Part shown: piece by piece, positions 26,162 through 35,715 of the stretch
Position numbering within the stretch: the first letter of the stretch is position 1
Layout of the letters: each line of letters begins with the position of its first letter
NCBI GenBank assembly: GCA_030427885.1
Contig: JAUICM010000003.1
Span: forward strand, 496,001-560,000
Direction of reading: 5' to 3'
DNA length: 64,000 nucleotides
DNA from: Rhodothermia bacterium
GTDB taxonomy: Bacteria; Bacteroidota; Rhodothermia; Balneolales; Balneolaceae
Notes under the pieces: generated by a model
The model's input: only the letters and a program-made list of their open reading frames with translations
Databases searched by the model: none
Told to the model about the DNA's origin: nothing
Translations under genes and position numbers: made by a program

Positions 26162-26950
26162 ATGAGTAATACGAACGAACATATCAGAAAACAAATAGAT
26201 GCCTATATAAAGGGGTCTTTGACTGAAGAAGAGATCATGAAGCTTTGGGCTGAATTTGCCAAGAATCCCTCTCTGTTGGAGGAGCTTGAACTTGAGATTG
26301 GTGTAAAGAAACTAATTGAAGAAAATGTTTTCGAAGCAGAGAAAAAGTCTCCCGCCAACACCCTTCAGCTTCCCCGCTGGACCTGGCATGCCGCCGCTGC
26401 CGCTGTTTTACTATTAGTTGCCCTTGTTCAACTTTTCAAAATAGAAAGCAAAACAGAGATTGGCGACTTTATTGTACAATCGATCCCGGCGGATCAGGTT
26501 GAAACAGGAGATGGAATCCGTGCTAAGGACATGGTTGTAGCTACGGCAGATTCGATCCTTAATCTTGGGTTCAGCGCACTGGTGTCGGGAGATAACGAGA
26601 AGGCTCTGGCTCTGTTCAATGAGGTTATTGAAAACTATGATATTGAGCCCTATGGCTCAAAAGCCTACACCAATAAAGGAATCATACTCTATAACGAGTC
26701 TGATTATGAGGCTTCCATCGCTGCTTTCCGCTCAGCTCTTGAACGCGTTCAGGACAGCCGTATGATCACCGAAAAAGCATATTGGTATCTCGGTAATGCT
26801 CTGGTAAACCTGGGACGTCTGGAAGAAGCCCGCACTGCGGTTGGATATGCATATTCTCAGAATGGCGTGTTCAGAAAACCGGCGTTCCTTCTTCTTCAAA
26901 AGCTTAATGATGAACTTGGCGTAGTGGATTACGAACAGGCTGACGACTAA
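26162..26950 (+). CDS. Membrane TPR protein, possible anti-sigma partner
   Basis: A 262-residue protein with a short cytoplasmic N-terminal domain (residues 1-75: EHIRKQIDAYIKGSLTEEEIMKLWAEF resembles anti-sigma N-termini). A single membrane helix follows (WHAAAAAVLLLVALVQLF, ~77-95), then a periplasmic TPR domain (~120-250). The layout, and position just after the ECF-like sigma gene, suggest that it controls that sigma factor. The assignment is inferred from architecture only. Confidence 0.7.
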   Translation: MSNTNEHIRKQIDAYIKGSLTEEEIMKLWAEFAKNPSLLEELELEIGVKKLIEENVFEAEKKSPANTLQLPRWTWHAAAAAVLLLVALVQLFKIESKTEIGDFIVQSIPADQVETGDGIRAKDMVVATADSILNLGFSALVSGDNEKALALFNEVIENYDIEPYGSKAYTNKGIILYNESDYEASIAAFRSALERVQDSRMITEKAYWYLGNALVNLGRLEEARTAVGYAYSQNGVFRKPAFLLLQKLNDELGVVDYEQADD

Positions 26951-26968
26951 AGCTATATTAGTTGCCGT

Positions 26969-29218
26969 CTACTGACTCCTGATCTCTCTGGGAATTGGCT
27001 CCGCTGAATCCTTCACATGATTCATCAATACTTTGTGGGTGGATACTTTTCCTTCACCCTTTTTCTTTTGAATCCTGGTATACGTTCCGTCTGTATTCAG
27101 CATCCATCGCTGCTGATTATCTTTCAGATATACATTCAGTATGAACTGCAGATATTTCTTCAGGTTCTTCTTTTCTATTGGAACAATGGCCTCCACCCGG
27201 GCATCCAGGTTTCGGTGCATCCAGTCGGCAGAACCAATGGCGTATACATGATTTCCAGCGTTATTAAAGTAGAAGATCCGTGAATGCTCCAGAAATCGAC
27301 CGATAACCGAATGTACATTGATATTTGTACTAAGCCCTTCTTTACCAGGTATCAGGCGGCAGACTCCCCGAACGATCAGGTCTATCTTAACACCGGCTTC
27401 TGATGCCTCATACAGTCGTTGAATGATCATCGGGTCTTCAAGACTATTCATCTTGGCAATGATCCTGGCTGGCCGGCCTTCCCGGGCTTCATTTATTTCG
27501 AACTCAATGAGAGCCATCATCTGATTACGCATGTGCTTCGGGGCCACCATCAGTTTTTCAAAGGTCTGATCCGGAGCATATCCGGTAAGAAGATTAAAGA
27601 TATCCGTTATGTCTGAGGCGATCACTTCATCACAGGTAAACAAACCAAGATCTTCATATAGTTGCGCCGTATCGGGATTATAGTTACCCGTACCGATATG
27701 GCAATAGGTTCGCAGGCCATCTGCTTCCTCACGCACCACCATTGTAACTTTGGTATGGATCTTCAGGCCCGGAATTCCATAGGCTACGTGTACACCATAA
27801 TTCTCAAGCTGCTGAGCCCACTGAATGTTACGTTCCTCATCAAACCGGGCTTTAATCTCAACCAGTACGGCTACCTGCTTACCATCCTCTGCTGCCTGCA
27901 TCAGTGAATGCATCAGGGGAGAGTCTTTTGAGGTTCGGTATAAGGTCTGTTTAATCGCAAGTACTTTTGGATCCTTAGTGGCTTCTTCCACAAACCGCTG
28001 TGTTGATAGTGCAAAACTGTGGTAGGGGTGATGCACCATGAAATCGCCTTCCCGGATAAGTTGAAAGATACTCGGGATATCTTCGTCCACCTCATGACGC
28101 AAAGCCGGATGCAGTACCGGCAGCCACCCCCGTGACTTAAGCCTGGAGAACCCGGTTAGTGACCCAATCTCAAATGCATCCACCAAGCCTATAGTACCAT
28201 TCATCTCATACACATCATTCCAGTTGATATGCAGATTTTTGATCAGGTACTTTTTAATATGTTTTGGAGTGTTTACGTCAATTTCGAGACGAACGATCTC
28301 AGCAAATTTGCGCTCTCTCAGCTCGTCTTCAATGATCTCAAGCAGATCTTCGGCCTCTTCCTCATTCCTTTCCAGCGATGCGTTTCTTGTTACCCTGAAC
28401 AGATTTGAGGAAAGCACTTTCATTCCGGGGAAAAAGCTTTGCACCTTATGAGTGATGAGATCCTCTATCGGAACCAACACCACTTTATTTCCCCGACGAA
28501 ATACCTGAATAAACCGCGGACGGTTTGAAGGGATCTTGATCCTTGCAAAATGCTTCTCCCCGGTTTTCGGGTTCTTAAGCTCTACTGCCAGGGACAGGCT
28601 TTGATTAGAAATAAAGGGGAAGGGGTGAGACTCATCAACTGCCAGTGGTGTAATAATCGGGTATATCTGCTTCTCAAAAAATTTGTCGCTTACCCCTTTT
28701 TGATAGTCTGTCAGATCATCGTAGCTCTTAATACAAATGCCTTTTTCTTCCAGTTTTGGGACAAGTTCATTAAAAAAGCACCCACGATATTCCTCTATCA
28801 TTTTCTGAACTTCGTGCCTTATGACCGATAGCTGATCTGACGCTGACATTCCATCCACACTCAGGGTCTTTACCCCGGCATGCTGCTGCCGTTTCAGGCC
28901 ACCAACCCTTTTTTGGAAAAACTCATCCAGATTCGAACAAACAATTCCTATAAACTTAACCCGCTCCAGCAGTTTATTCTTTTCATTCTTTGCTTCCGCC
29001 AGAACGCGCTCGTTAAACTTAAGCCAGCTAAGTTCATAATTAAAAAAGTAATCACCACCGAATATCTTAAGTGTGCTTGAACGCAGGTCCTTATGCAGTC
29101 CTTTTTCTTTAAGAACCTCGTTTTTCTTTTTATTAGCTACTTTTTTACCTCTTCTCTTTTTTTGTTCCTGGATTGGATCAAAGTCCAGCTCGTCTGGTGA
29201 ATATGAAACGTCTTTCAT
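26969..29218 (-). CDS. ppk1: Polyphosphate kinase 1
   Basis: A 749-residue enzyme that makes polyphosphate from ATP. A basic N-terminal extension of about 50 residues (EQKKRRGKKVANKKKNE) precedes the N domain (YFFNYELSWLKFNERVL). The head domain is DLDEFFQKRVGGL-like (CSNLDEFFQKRVG). The two phospholipase-D-like catalytic domains include YCHIGTGNYNPDTAQLYEDLGLFT, with the phosphorylated His, and AIGSADWMHRNLDARVEAI. Length is slightly above the usual 690 because of the extension. It converges with the sigma/TPR pair. Confidence 0.95.
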   Translation of the reverse strand: MKDVSYSPDELDFDPIQEQKKRRGKKVANKKKNEVLKEKGLHKDLRSSTLKIFGGDYFFNYELSWLKFNERVLAEAKNEKNKLLERVKFIGIVCSNLDEFFQKRVGGLKRQQHAGVKTLSVDGMSASDQLSVIRHEVQKMIEEYRGCFFNELVPKLEEKGICIKSYDDLTDYQKGVSDKFFEKQIYPIITPLAVDESHPFPFISNQSLSLAVELKNPKTGEKHFARIKIPSNRPRFIQVFRRGNKVVLVPIEDLITHKVQSFFPGMKVLSSNLFRVTRNASLERNEEEAEDLLEIIEDELRERKFAEIVRLEIDVNTPKHIKKYLIKNLHINWNDVYEMNGTIGLVDAFEIGSLTGFSRLKSRGWLPVLHPALRHEVDEDIPSIFQLIREGDFMVHHPYHSFALSTQRFVEEATKDPKVLAIKQTLYRTSKDSPLMHSLMQAAEDGKQVAVLVEIKARFDEERNIQWAQQLENYGVHVAYGIPGLKIHTKVTMVVREEADGLRTYCHIGTGNYNPDTAQLYEDLGLFTCDEVIASDITDIFNLLTGYAPDQTFEKLMVAPKHMRNQMMALIEFEINEAREGRPARIIAKMNSLEDPMIIQRLYEASEAGVKIDLIVRGVCRLIPGKEGLSTNINVHSVIGRFLEHSRIFYFNNAGNHVYAIGSADWMHRNLDARVEAIVPIEKKNLKKYLQFILNVYLKDNQQRWMLNTDGTYTRIQKKKGEGKVSTHKVLMNHVKDSAEPIPREIRSQ

Positions 29219-29307
29219 GAAGTCCTGTTAAACTTGAATACGCAATTAGTAATAAAACTAAGTATAATTCTGTAAAGTAATTGTTAACATCGTAAATCCC
29301 CATTTTT

Positions 29308-30324
29308 GTGCAAAACCCTTTGCTAAATCCTTCCCATAAAGAAGATGCTTTCGAACAAACCGTTCGCCCTTCGTCGCTGGAAGAATTTATCGGGCAGCAA
29401 AAGGCGATTTCGAATCTTAGCGTGTTTATCAAAGCAGCAAAACAACGCGGAGATGCTCTCGATCATGTGATCCTCTCGGGGCCTCCAGGCCTGGGCAAGA
29501 CCACTCTTTCGTATATCATTGCGGAAGAGATGGGAGTGAATATTCGTCCGACCACAGGACCCGTGCTGGAAAAGCCCGGTGACCTCGCTGGAATGCTCAC
29601 TAATCTGGAAGAAGGGGATGTGCTTTTTATTGATGAGATCCACCGTCTGAACCCCGTGATAGAAGAATATCTGTATTCGGCGATGGAAGATTTCAAACTG
29701 GATATTGTGATCGATTCCGGCCCGAATGCCCGTTCTATTCAGATCGAGCTTAATCATTTTACCCTGGTGGGTGCAACCACCAGAAAGGGGATGCTAACTG
29801 CCCCACTTCGTGCCCGTTTCGGGATCGATATCCGGTTGGATTATTATGATGTTGAATTACTGCAGCGTATTGCACTCCGTTCCGCTCACATTATGAATTT
29901 TGGAATTTCGGAGACCGGAGCCCATGAAATCGCCCGCCGAAGCAGAGGAACTCCCCGTATTGTGAATAAACTGCTTCGCAGAACCAGAGATTTTGCACAA
30001 GTGGATGGCCTTGATACCATCGATAAGGAAATTGCAGACAAAGCACTGAACGCTCTGGATGTGGATTCGAATGGCCTGGATGAGATGGACGTGAGAATGC
30101 TCCGCGCTATCATAGAAAATTATAAAGGTGGTCCGGTTGGGTTAAGCACCCTGGGAGTTGCTGTTGGAGAGGATAAAGGCACCATTGAAGAAGTGTATGA
30201 GCCTTACCTGATCAAAGAAGGGTTTCTTCAGCGGACTCCAAAAGGAAGGATCGTTACACCCAAAGCTTATCAGTATCTGGGGATCAATCCCAATAAAGGG
30301 AATTCAGACCTTTTTAGTGAATAG
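29308..30324 (+). CDS. ruvB: Holliday junction helicase RuvB
   Basis: A 338-residue AAA+ motor with the family signature [19 protein letters not shown]. It also has Walker [11 protein letters not shown], Walker [25 protein letters not shown], and sensor 1 [19 protein letters not shown]. The C-terminal winged helix is [27 protein letters not shown]. It drives branch migration with RuvA. The start is GTG at 29308. It is divergent from ppk1. Repeats begin just after its stop. Confidence 0.96.
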   Translation: MQNPLLNPSHKEDAFEQTVRPSSLEEFIGQQKAISNLSVFIKAAKQRGDALDHVILSGPPGLGKTTLSYIIAEEMGVNIRPTTGPVLEKPGDLAGMLTNLEEGDVLFIDEIHRLNPVIEEYLYSAMEDFKLDIVIDSGPNARSIQIELNHFTLVGATTRKGMLTAPLRARFGIDIRLDYYDVELLQRIALRSAHIMNFGISETGAHEIARRSRGTPRIVNKLLRRTRDFAQVDGLDTIDKEIADKALNALDVDSNGLDEMDVRMLRAIIENYKGGPVGLSTLGVAVGEDKGTIEEVYEPYLIKEGFLQRTPKGRIVTPKAYQYLGINPNKGNSDLFSE

Positions 30325-30331
30325 TCCAATA

Positions 30332-30694
30332 TCAAAGTCATCCTGAGCATACCTGCGAAGGATCTCACCGGGTGTTTGTAACTGATGGCTTAAAATAGCT
30401 CTGCTCTCTTATTATTTCCCTTGTTCAAACTCCTTCCTTTCATTTACAACTATTCATCTATCCGCTAAGGTTCTTCGGCAGTAGCCTCAGAATGACTGGG
30501 TTATGGGCCCCCATCCAACGTCATCCTGAGCGATTAGCGAAGGATCTCACCGGGTTTTTGTAACTGTGATGTCTTAAAATAGCTCTGCTCTCTTATTATT
30601 TCCGCTGTTCAACTTCCTGCACTGCATTTAAAGTGTGCCACTTATCCGCTAAGGTTCTTCTCCGCCAGCGGGCGGATCAGAATGACTGGGTAAT
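30332..30694. repeat. Two copies of a ~180-bp dispersed repeat (copies 1 and 2)
   Basis: Copy 1 (30332-30510) and copy 2 (30512-30694) each begin with GTCATCCTGAGC...GAAGGATCT and end with AAGGTTCTTC...AGAATGACTGGG. The two ends are imperfect inverted repeats of each other. The middle carries the conserved string CTTAAAATAGCTCTGCTCTC. They fill the space between ruvB and the GIY-YIG gene; I see no other gene between 30325 and 30754. Confidence 0.85.
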
Positions 30695-30754
30695 GGCTTT
30701 AAAACAAATGTACTAATATTGTAAGGAGTGTCTTTCTGATTGGTCTGACTTATC

Positions 30755-31072
30755 GTGAAAGAATACTACGTATATATTGTCACTAACCCAGGTAGAAGTA
30801 CTTTGTATACCGGTATAACTAATGACCTTCAACACCGAATTATTCAACACTATAATAATCGAGGAAATCCCGAAACCTTTGCTGGTAAGTACTTCTGTTA
30901 TCATTTGGTCTACTATGAAGGATTTCCCACTGCTTTAGAAGCAATACAGGCCGAAAAGTATCTCAAAGGAAAAAGCCGGAAAAAGAAAGAAGCTATTATT
31001 TACATGCTTAACCCTTCTTTTGCTTTTTTAAATCGTAAAGTATTAGGCTATTGGCCTCCAAAGTCATCCTGA
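30755..31072 (+). CDS. GIY-YIG nuclease-domain protein embedded in repeats
   Basis: A 105-residue single-domain GIY-YIG protein of the UPF0213/YhbQ type. It begins YYVYIVTNPGRSTLYTGITNDLQHRIIQHYN, with the catalytic Tyr pair and Arg, followed by LVYYEGFPTALEAIQAEKYLKG with the metal-binding Glu. The start is GTG at 30755. The last residues (PPKSS) and the stop codon are provided by the first bases of repeat copy 3. The gene is flanked by two repeat copies upstream and four downstream, which suggests an association between this nuclease family and the repeats. Confidence 0.85.
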   Translation: MKEYYVYIVTNPGRSTLYTGITNDLQHRIIQHYNNRGNPETFAGKYFCYHLVYYEGFPTALEAIQAEKYLKGKSRKKKEAIIYMLNPSFAFLNRKVLGYWPPKSS

Positions 31073-31823
31073 GCATACCTGCGAAGGATCTCGCCGGGAG
31101 TTTGGGTTTGACCATTTAAGATGCCCCTTCTTTTCTTTCATTCCCTTGTTCAAACTCCTTCCCATAATTTACAACTATTCATCTATCCGCTAAGGTTCTT
31201 CGGCAGTAGCCTCAGATTGACTGGGATATGGGCCGCCAAAATGATCCCATCCAACGTCATCCTGAGCATACCTGCGAAGGATCTCACTGGGTTTTTGTAA
31301 CTGATGGCTTAAAATAGCTCTGCTCTCTTATTATTTCCCCTGTTCAACTTCCTGCATTGCATTTAAAGTGAAGCACTTGTCCCCTAAGGTTCTTCTCCGC
31401 CAGCGGGCGGATCAGAATGACTGGGATATGGGCCGCCAGAATGATCCCATCCAAAGTCATCCTGAGCATACCTGCGAAGGATTTCACCGGGTTTTTGTAA
31501 CTGTGATGGCTTAAAATAGCTCTGCTCTCTTATTATTTCCCCTGTTCAACTTCCTGCACTGCATTTAAAGTGAAGCATTTATCCGCTAAGGTTCTTCTCC
31601 GCCAGCGGGCGGATCAGAATGACTGGTATATGGGCCGCCAAAATGACCCCATCCAACGTCATCCTGAGCGATTAGCGAAGGATCCCATCGGGTTTTTGTA
31701 ACTGTGATGGCTTAAAATAGCTCTGATCTCTTATTATTTCCCTGTTCAACTTCCTGCACTGCATTTAAAGTGAAGCATTTATCCGCTAAGGTTCTTCTCC
31801 GCCAGCAGGCAGATCAGAATAAC
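31058..31823. repeat. Four tandem copies of the ~180-200-bp repeat (copies 3-6)
   Basis: Copies begin near 31058, 31239, 31439 and 31639 and end near 31823. Copies 4-6 are linked by GGGCCGCCAAAATGATCCCAT-type spacers and differ by scattered substitutions. Copies 1 and 3 share one variant (GGTTCTTCGGCAGTAGCC), while copies 2, 4, 5 and 6 share another (TTCTTCTCCGCCAGC). This fills almost all of the 843-bp gap before metK; no gene is visible in it. Confidence 0.85.
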
Positions 31824-31915
31824 CACGAATCCTGCTGTTTTTTTCAGCATGAATCTTCTTACCTTTATCGTCCTTTTCGCAACCGAAAGAACCTTACAAA
31901 GAACATCACCCGATA

Positions 31916-33040
31916 ATGAAAAAATTATTTACCTCAGAATCTGTATCCGAAGGACATCCGGATAAAGTAGCCGATCAGATCTCAGACACCATCTTGGACG
32001 AGTTACTTGCCCAGGACCCAAAGTCACGCGTAGCTGTTGAAACCCTGGTTACAACCGGACTTGCTGTTGTTTCCGGTGAAGTTACCACTGATGCCTATGT
32101 GGATATCCAGGAGATCGTACGTCAGGTTATAAAGGAGATCGGTTATACCAAAGCCTCTTATCGCTTCGATTCAGAAAGTTGCGGGGTTCTTTCTGCTATC
32201 CACACCCAAAGCCCGGACATTGCTATGGGCGTTGACCGTGATGGCGCCGGCGATCAGGGAATGATGTTTGGTTTTGCAACCAAAGAAACTCCTGAATTTA
32301 TGCCCATGCCGCTTCAATTCTCGCATAATCTGCTGAGAGAGCTGGCGCGCATCCGTAAAAAGACCGACCTGATGCCTTACTTAGGTCCGGACAGCAAAAG
32401 TCAGGTTACTATTGAGTATGATGAATTGGGCAAGCCAAAACGAATTCATACGATCGTTTTATCCACTCAACATGACGAAGGTGTAACCCAGGCCCAGATC
32501 CATGAAGACATTAAGACCAAACTCATTAAAAACGTGATTCCTCAGGAATTAATTGATGAGGATACACTCTACCATATCAACCCAACTGGCAAGTTTGTGA
32601 TCGGTGGACCTCATGGTGACGCCGGTTTAACCGGCCGTAAGATCATCGTAGATACGTATGGTGGATTCGGAGCGCATGGCGGGGGAGCTTTTTCCGGAAA
32701 GGATCCTTCCAAAGTAGATCGGAGTGCTGCCTATGCCGCTCGTCATATCGCTAAAAATATCGTTGCTGCAGACCTGGCCGATCAGTGCGAGGTTCAGCTC
32801 GCCTACGCTATTGGTGTTGCTGAGCCTGTTTCCATCAGTGTGGATACCAATGGTACCGGAAAGATGTCTGATCTTGAGTTAGCCAACCTGGTTGCCAAAA
32901 CCTTCGATTGTACCCCAAAAGGTATTATCTCCCGGTTTGATTTGCTTCGCCCGATCTATCGACCAACTGCTGCTTACGGACATTTCGGACGAAACGAATT
33001 CCCTTGGGAGCAATTAGATTACGTAGATAAGCTGGGTTGA
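31916..33040 (+). CDS. metK: S-adenosylmethionine synthase
   Basis: A 374-residue enzyme that makes AdoMet from methionine and ATP. Signatures: [21 protein letters not shown] at the N-terminus (catalytic His), [12 protein letters not shown], the flexible-loop region, [21 protein letters not shown], and [19 protein letters not shown]. It is complete. The 93-bp leader between the last repeat and the ATG shows no SAM riboswitch that I can recognise. It converges with the integron integrase gene, whose 3' end is 38 bp away. Confidence 0.96.
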   Translation: MKKLFTSESVSEGHPDKVADQISDTILDELLAQDPKSRVAVETLVTTGLAVVSGEVTTDAYVDIQEIVRQVIKEIGYTKASYRFDSESCGVLSAIHTQSPDIAMGVDRDGAGDQGMMFGFATKETPEFMPMPLQFSHNLLRELARIRKKTDLMPYLGPDSKSQVTIEYDELGKPKRIHTIVLSTQHDEGVTQAQIHEDIKTKLIKNVIPQELIDEDTLYHINPTGKFVIGGPHGDAGLTGRKIIVDTYGGFGAHGGGAFSGKDPSKVDRSAAYAARHIAKNIVAADLADQCEVQLAYAIGVAEPVSISVDTNGTGKMSDLELANLVAKTFDCTPKGIISRFDLLRPIYRPTAAYGHFGRNEFPWEQLDYVDKLG

Positions 33041-33078
33041 TTTTCGATAGACCAATGGACCCAATTTCGATTTTCGAT

Positions 33079-34041
33079 CTATAGGTGATCAACCGGGCTT
33101 TTAATGTAATTGCCGCTCTTGTTGATCACATGCGTATAAATCATCGTTGTTTTCAGGTTCTTGTGTCCCAGTAATTCCTGAACCGTTCTGATATCGTAGC
33201 CATTCCTGAGTAATTGTGTTGCAAACGAATGCCGGAACGTATGGCATGTGACTTTCTTTGTAATATTAGCAGATTCCACCGCCTTTTTGAGTTTTCTTTG
33301 AATCTGCCTTCCAGAAATGTGATACCGGTGTTCCATCCCTGACCGGGGGTCTCTTGTTATGGTAGCGGAGGGAAACAAATATTGCCATCCCAGATTTGTT
33401 TGCTCTGCCGGGTATTTTATGGCGAGGGCTTTAGGAAGTAATGCCTTTCCATATCCATCGGCAAGATCTTTTTGATGTATCATATTCACCTTCTTTATCT
33501 GCTTTCGAAGTTCAGGTGTACATTTTTTAGGGAGCAGGCTTACCCTGTCCCTGTTGCCTTTTCCCGAGCGAACCCATAGCTGGCCCTGTTCGAAGTCCAC
33601 ATCCTGAACCCGAAGTCTAAGACACTCTGAAATTCTTATTCCACTTCCATAAAGTAATTCACAGATCATCTGAGCGCGGCCACTAAGCTTTTCGAGAATA
33701 AACATTGCTTCATTGTGAGATAAGACCACAGGAAGCTTCTTCGGTTTTTTTGCCCGTTTCAGGTTATCGAGTTTCAGACTTTTCTTATGCAGCACCTGTT
33801 TGTACAAAAATACCAGCGCTGCCAGTGCCTGATTCTGTGTACTTGCAGCCACTTTCTTCTGGTTGGCCAAGTCATTCAGAAACTGCTCCACTTCTATATC
33901 ACCCAGGTTATTGGGGTGCACAGTGCCGTTCGATTTTATATACCGGATGATCCAGTTACAATAGGCCTGTTCGGTACGGTAACTATAATTTCTTCTTCTT
34001 ATCTCTTCTCTAACTTTTTCTAATAACTTTGATTTACCCAT
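33079..34041 (-). CDS. intI: Integron integrase (tyrosine recombinase)
   Basis: A 320-residue tyrosine recombinase with an N-terminal SAM-like core-binding domain (YSYRTEQAYCNWIIRYI). Its catalytic residues are all in place: Arg136 (YGSGIRISE), His267 and Arg270 (CHTFRHSFA), His293 (LLGH) and Tyr302 (MIYTH). The segment between residues ~200 and 245 (KALAIKYPAEQTNLGWQYLFPS...DPRSGMEHRYH) is the extra domain that separates IntI from XerC/D and binds the flipped attC bases. It is full length with no frameshift, so it may be active. It faces the cassette array divergently, as in classical integrons. Confidence 0.96.
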   Translation of the reverse strand: MGKSKLLEKVREEIRRRNYSYRTEQAYCNWIIRYIKSNGTVHPNNLGDIEVEQFLNDLANQKKVAASTQNQALAALVFLYKQVLHKKSLKLDNLKRAKKPKKLPVVLSHNEAMFILEKLSGRAQMICELLYGSGIRISECLRLRVQDVDFEQGQLWVRSGKGNRDRVSLLPKKCTPELRKQIKKVNMIHQKDLADGYGKALLPKALAIKYPAEQTNLGWQYLFPSATITRDPRSGMEHRYHISGRQIQRKLKKAVESANITKKVTCHTFRHSFATQLLRNGYDIRTVQELLGHKNLKTTMIYTHVINKSGNYIKSPVDHL

Positions 34042-34253
34042 AGTTGCTTGCCAATATTGATACTGTTACTATCTAAGTAAGACCGATGGGAATGGGATTC
34101 CTTACAACAACCGGAATATTATGCGACAAGGTTATATGACATTTTCATCGCTTTTAAAATGAAAAGATGCGTTTTGGACATGCTGAACAGAACTTACAGA
34201 ATTTTATACGACGTCTTATAAGCTAACCCCATTCGCATATTAATATGTTATGC
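34042..34253. promoter_or_regulatory. attI recombination region and intergenic promoters
   Basis: The space between intI and the first cassette. The first cassette joins at G34247 in GTTATGC. Immediately before the joint is a 12-bp perfect palindrome, CATATTAATATG (34236-34247), within GCATATTAATATGTTATGC. This is probably the simple core site of attI. AT-rich stretches nearby (34195-34225, TTTTATACGACGTCTTATAAG) could hold the cassette promoter Pc and the intI promoter, but I cannot fix -35 and -10 boxes. Confidence 0.7.
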
Positions 34254-34272
34254 TTTTTGTAAGATTTAAGCT

Positions 34273-34470
34273 ATGCGTGAATTTTTATCATTTTTAATCT
34301 CTTTGGTAATTTTGGGCATAATGATATTTGTCCAAATAAGAAACCAAGAAGTTTGGGCTTATTCTCCTATTAAAAAAGAAGACTACCCAAAGGCATATTA
34401 CCTCCTAATTGGCATGGAGTTAGTATTATTTTTTGTAGTCCTAATTTTTATAATTGGAATGTTTTCTTAA
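34273..34470 (+). CDS. Cassette 1: small two-helix membrane protein (65 aa)
   Basis: A 65-residue protein with two hydrophobic segments (residues ~5-22 and ~44-64) separated by a short polar stretch. It would be an inner-membrane hairpin. It begins 25 bp after the attI-cassette joint, so it is the cassette best placed for expression from a promoter in attI or intI. The cassette starts GTTATGCTTTTTG and its own attC is preceded by AAAAGCATAAC, which are complementary. Function is unknown. Confidence 0.65.
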   Translation: MREFLSFLISLVILGIMIFVQIRNQEVWAYSPIKKEDYPKAYYLLIGMELVLFFVVLIFIIGMFS

Positions 34471-34486
34471 ACATTAATAATCAAAA

Positions 34487-34576
34487 GCATAACAAGCGTT
34501 TCAAGCGGACTCGAACGCGATTCGGGTCGTTAATTTTAACCCCCAGGCTCGCCGCTTAAACGCCGGGTCGTTAGTA
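34487..34576 (+). repeat. attC1 (90 bp)
   Basis: Canonical member of the 90-bp attC class: R'' GCATAAC at the left, arms pairing with one unpaired base, right arm CCGCTTAAACGCCGGGTCG, cleavage expected after G34570. Confidence 0.93.
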
Positions 34577-34589
34577 GGCTTACTTAATC

Positions 34590-35042
34590 ATGAAGAAATT
34601 CATTTTACTTTTTTTCTTTGCCTTTCTATTTGTTGGTATCAGCAAAGCCTGCATTTGTGAAGAACAAACGCTTGAACAAAGAATTGAAAAGTATCACTTC
34701 ATTTTCATTGGCAATGTAATTTCGGTTGAAGATATCTTCAGTGACAGTACTTCAACTTGGCCTGACCAGCAAAGAATTGTTATTGAGATTGAGAAGAAGT
34801 TCAAAGGAAATCAAAGTGAACAAATAATAGTTGAATCTGAACTTTCAAGTTGTGCCTCATTCTTTGAAGAAGGGAAGAAATATTTAGTATTTGCAGGCCA
34901 CTCCATCACAAATGAAACTGAGATAAATGAAAACTTTGTGGCAACAAATAACAAAGTAGTAACTGGTAAGTGTTATGGAACAAGAGCAGTAGAGTTTTCA
35001 AAAAAAGAAATCCAAGAACTTGAAAATCATTACAATCAATAA
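34590..35042 (+). CDS. Cassette 2: secreted TIMP/NTR-like protein (150 aa)
   Basis: A 150-residue protein with a clear signal peptide (FILLFFFAFLFVGISKA) followed at once by Cys-Ile-Cys. Later come FIFIGNVISVED, SCASFFEEGKKYLVFAG and GKCYGTRAVEFS. A Cys-x-Cys at the mature N-terminus, a beta-barrel pattern and the late cysteines recall the netrin-like (NTR)/TIMP fold found in small bacterial secreted proteins. The resemblance is by pattern only. The cassette is bounded by attC1 and attC2. The gene starts 19 bp after the cassette joint. Confidence 0.65.
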   Translation: MKKFILLFFFAFLFVGISKACICEEQTLEQRIEKYHFIFIGNVISVEDIFSDSTSTWPDQQRIVIEIEKKFKGNQSEQIIVESELSSCASFFEEGKKYLVFAGHSITNETEINENFVATNNKVVTGKCYGTRAVEFSKKEIQELENHYNQ

Positions 35043-35055
35043 AAAGCATCCAGCC

Positions 35056-35145
35056 TACTAACAAGCGTTTCAAGCGGACTCGAACGCGGTTCGGGTCTTT
35101 AATTTTAACCCCGAGGCTCGCCGCTTAAACGCCGGGTCGTTAGGC
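35056..35145 (+). repeat. attC2 (90 bp)
   Basis: Left end TACTAAC, right arm with GCCGGGTCG, cleavage expected after G35139. The cassette start GTTAGTAGGC and the sequence before this site, GCCTACTAAC, are perfectly complementary. Confidence 0.93.
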
Positions 35146-35160
35146 GAATTAAAGAGATCA

Positions 35161-35583
35161 ATGGAAGAAAAACCTAATCGATACAAGCTTACCGAATATT
35201 GGGGAATAAGAGTTCTAGTTACTTGGTATTCGGCTTTTGTATTGATAGGATTATTATTCTTTGAATTGCCTGATGGAGTAATTATCCCATTATTGGGTGG
35301 CATTATGGCTGCCGTAGCAATACCAATGACTAGGCATGTGCTTAAGTTTCAGAAGCGTAACTCTGGGCACATGAAAAGAAGCCTCTATGACTCTGCTGTT
35401 TTCTTCTTTTGGTCCTTTGGGATTTTCGGTACTGCTTTTTTCCTGATTGGAGCTTTAATCTCAATTTTTAAAAGTAATGAGATCTTTGGGATATTCTTTT
35501 TTCTTTCATCGTCTCTTTTCCCATTAGGAATAGCCATCGGAGCTTCAAAACAGTGGGACATGCGAGATGTGTTCAAAACATAA
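35161..35583 (+). CDS. Cassette 3: four-helix membrane protein (140 aa)
   Basis: A 140-residue protein with four predicted membrane helices (about residues 17-34, 37-54, 78-101 and 107-124), joined by short charged loops such as MTRHVLKFQKRNSGHMKRS. There are no enzymatic motifs that I recognise. The gene begins 21 bp into the cassette, whose ends (GTTAGGCGAAT and ATTCGCCTAAC) are complementary. Function is unknown. Confidence 0.65.
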   Translation: MEEKPNRYKLTEYWGIRVLVTWYSAFVLIGLLFFELPDGVIIPLLGGIMAAVAIPMTRHVLKFQKRNSGHMKRSLYDSAVFFFWSFGIFGTAFFLIGALISIFKSNEIFGIFFFLSSSLFPLGIAIGASKQWDMRDVFKT

Positions 35584-35596
35584 ACTTAGTACATTC

Positions 35597-35686
35597 GCCT
35601 AACAAGCGTTTTAAGCGGACTCGTTTAGGGTTCGAAAGCTTAATTTTAAACCTCAGACTCGCCGCTTAAACGCGGGGTCGTTAGCT
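35597..35686 (+). repeat. attC3 (90 bp, variant centre)
   Basis: R'' GCCTAAC. The left arm has GCGTTTTAAGCGG and the centre ACTCGTTTAGGGTTCG, which it shares with attC15. The right arm reads CGCGGGGTCG, one base off the usual CGCCGGGTCG. Confidence 0.92.
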
Positions 35687-35715
35687 GTGCTTAATTCAAA
35701 GCTTATAACTGAAAG

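Noticed and set aside
30332-31823. CRISPR or tRNA array in the ruvB-metK gap
   Set aside because: Units are 180-200 bp, not 20-50 bp, and have inverted ends and no spacers of fixed length. No cloverleaf is visible.
31823-31915. SAM riboswitch ahead of metK
   Set aside because: The 93-bp leader lacks recognisable SAM-I or SAM-II conserved elements. A covariance search would settle this.
35070-35303. Minus-strand frames across the attC sites with a recurring DPAFKRR...GLKLKTRTAF peptide, also at 39767-39961
   Set aside because: These are translations of the attC arms. The same peptide appears only because the recombination site is repeated.
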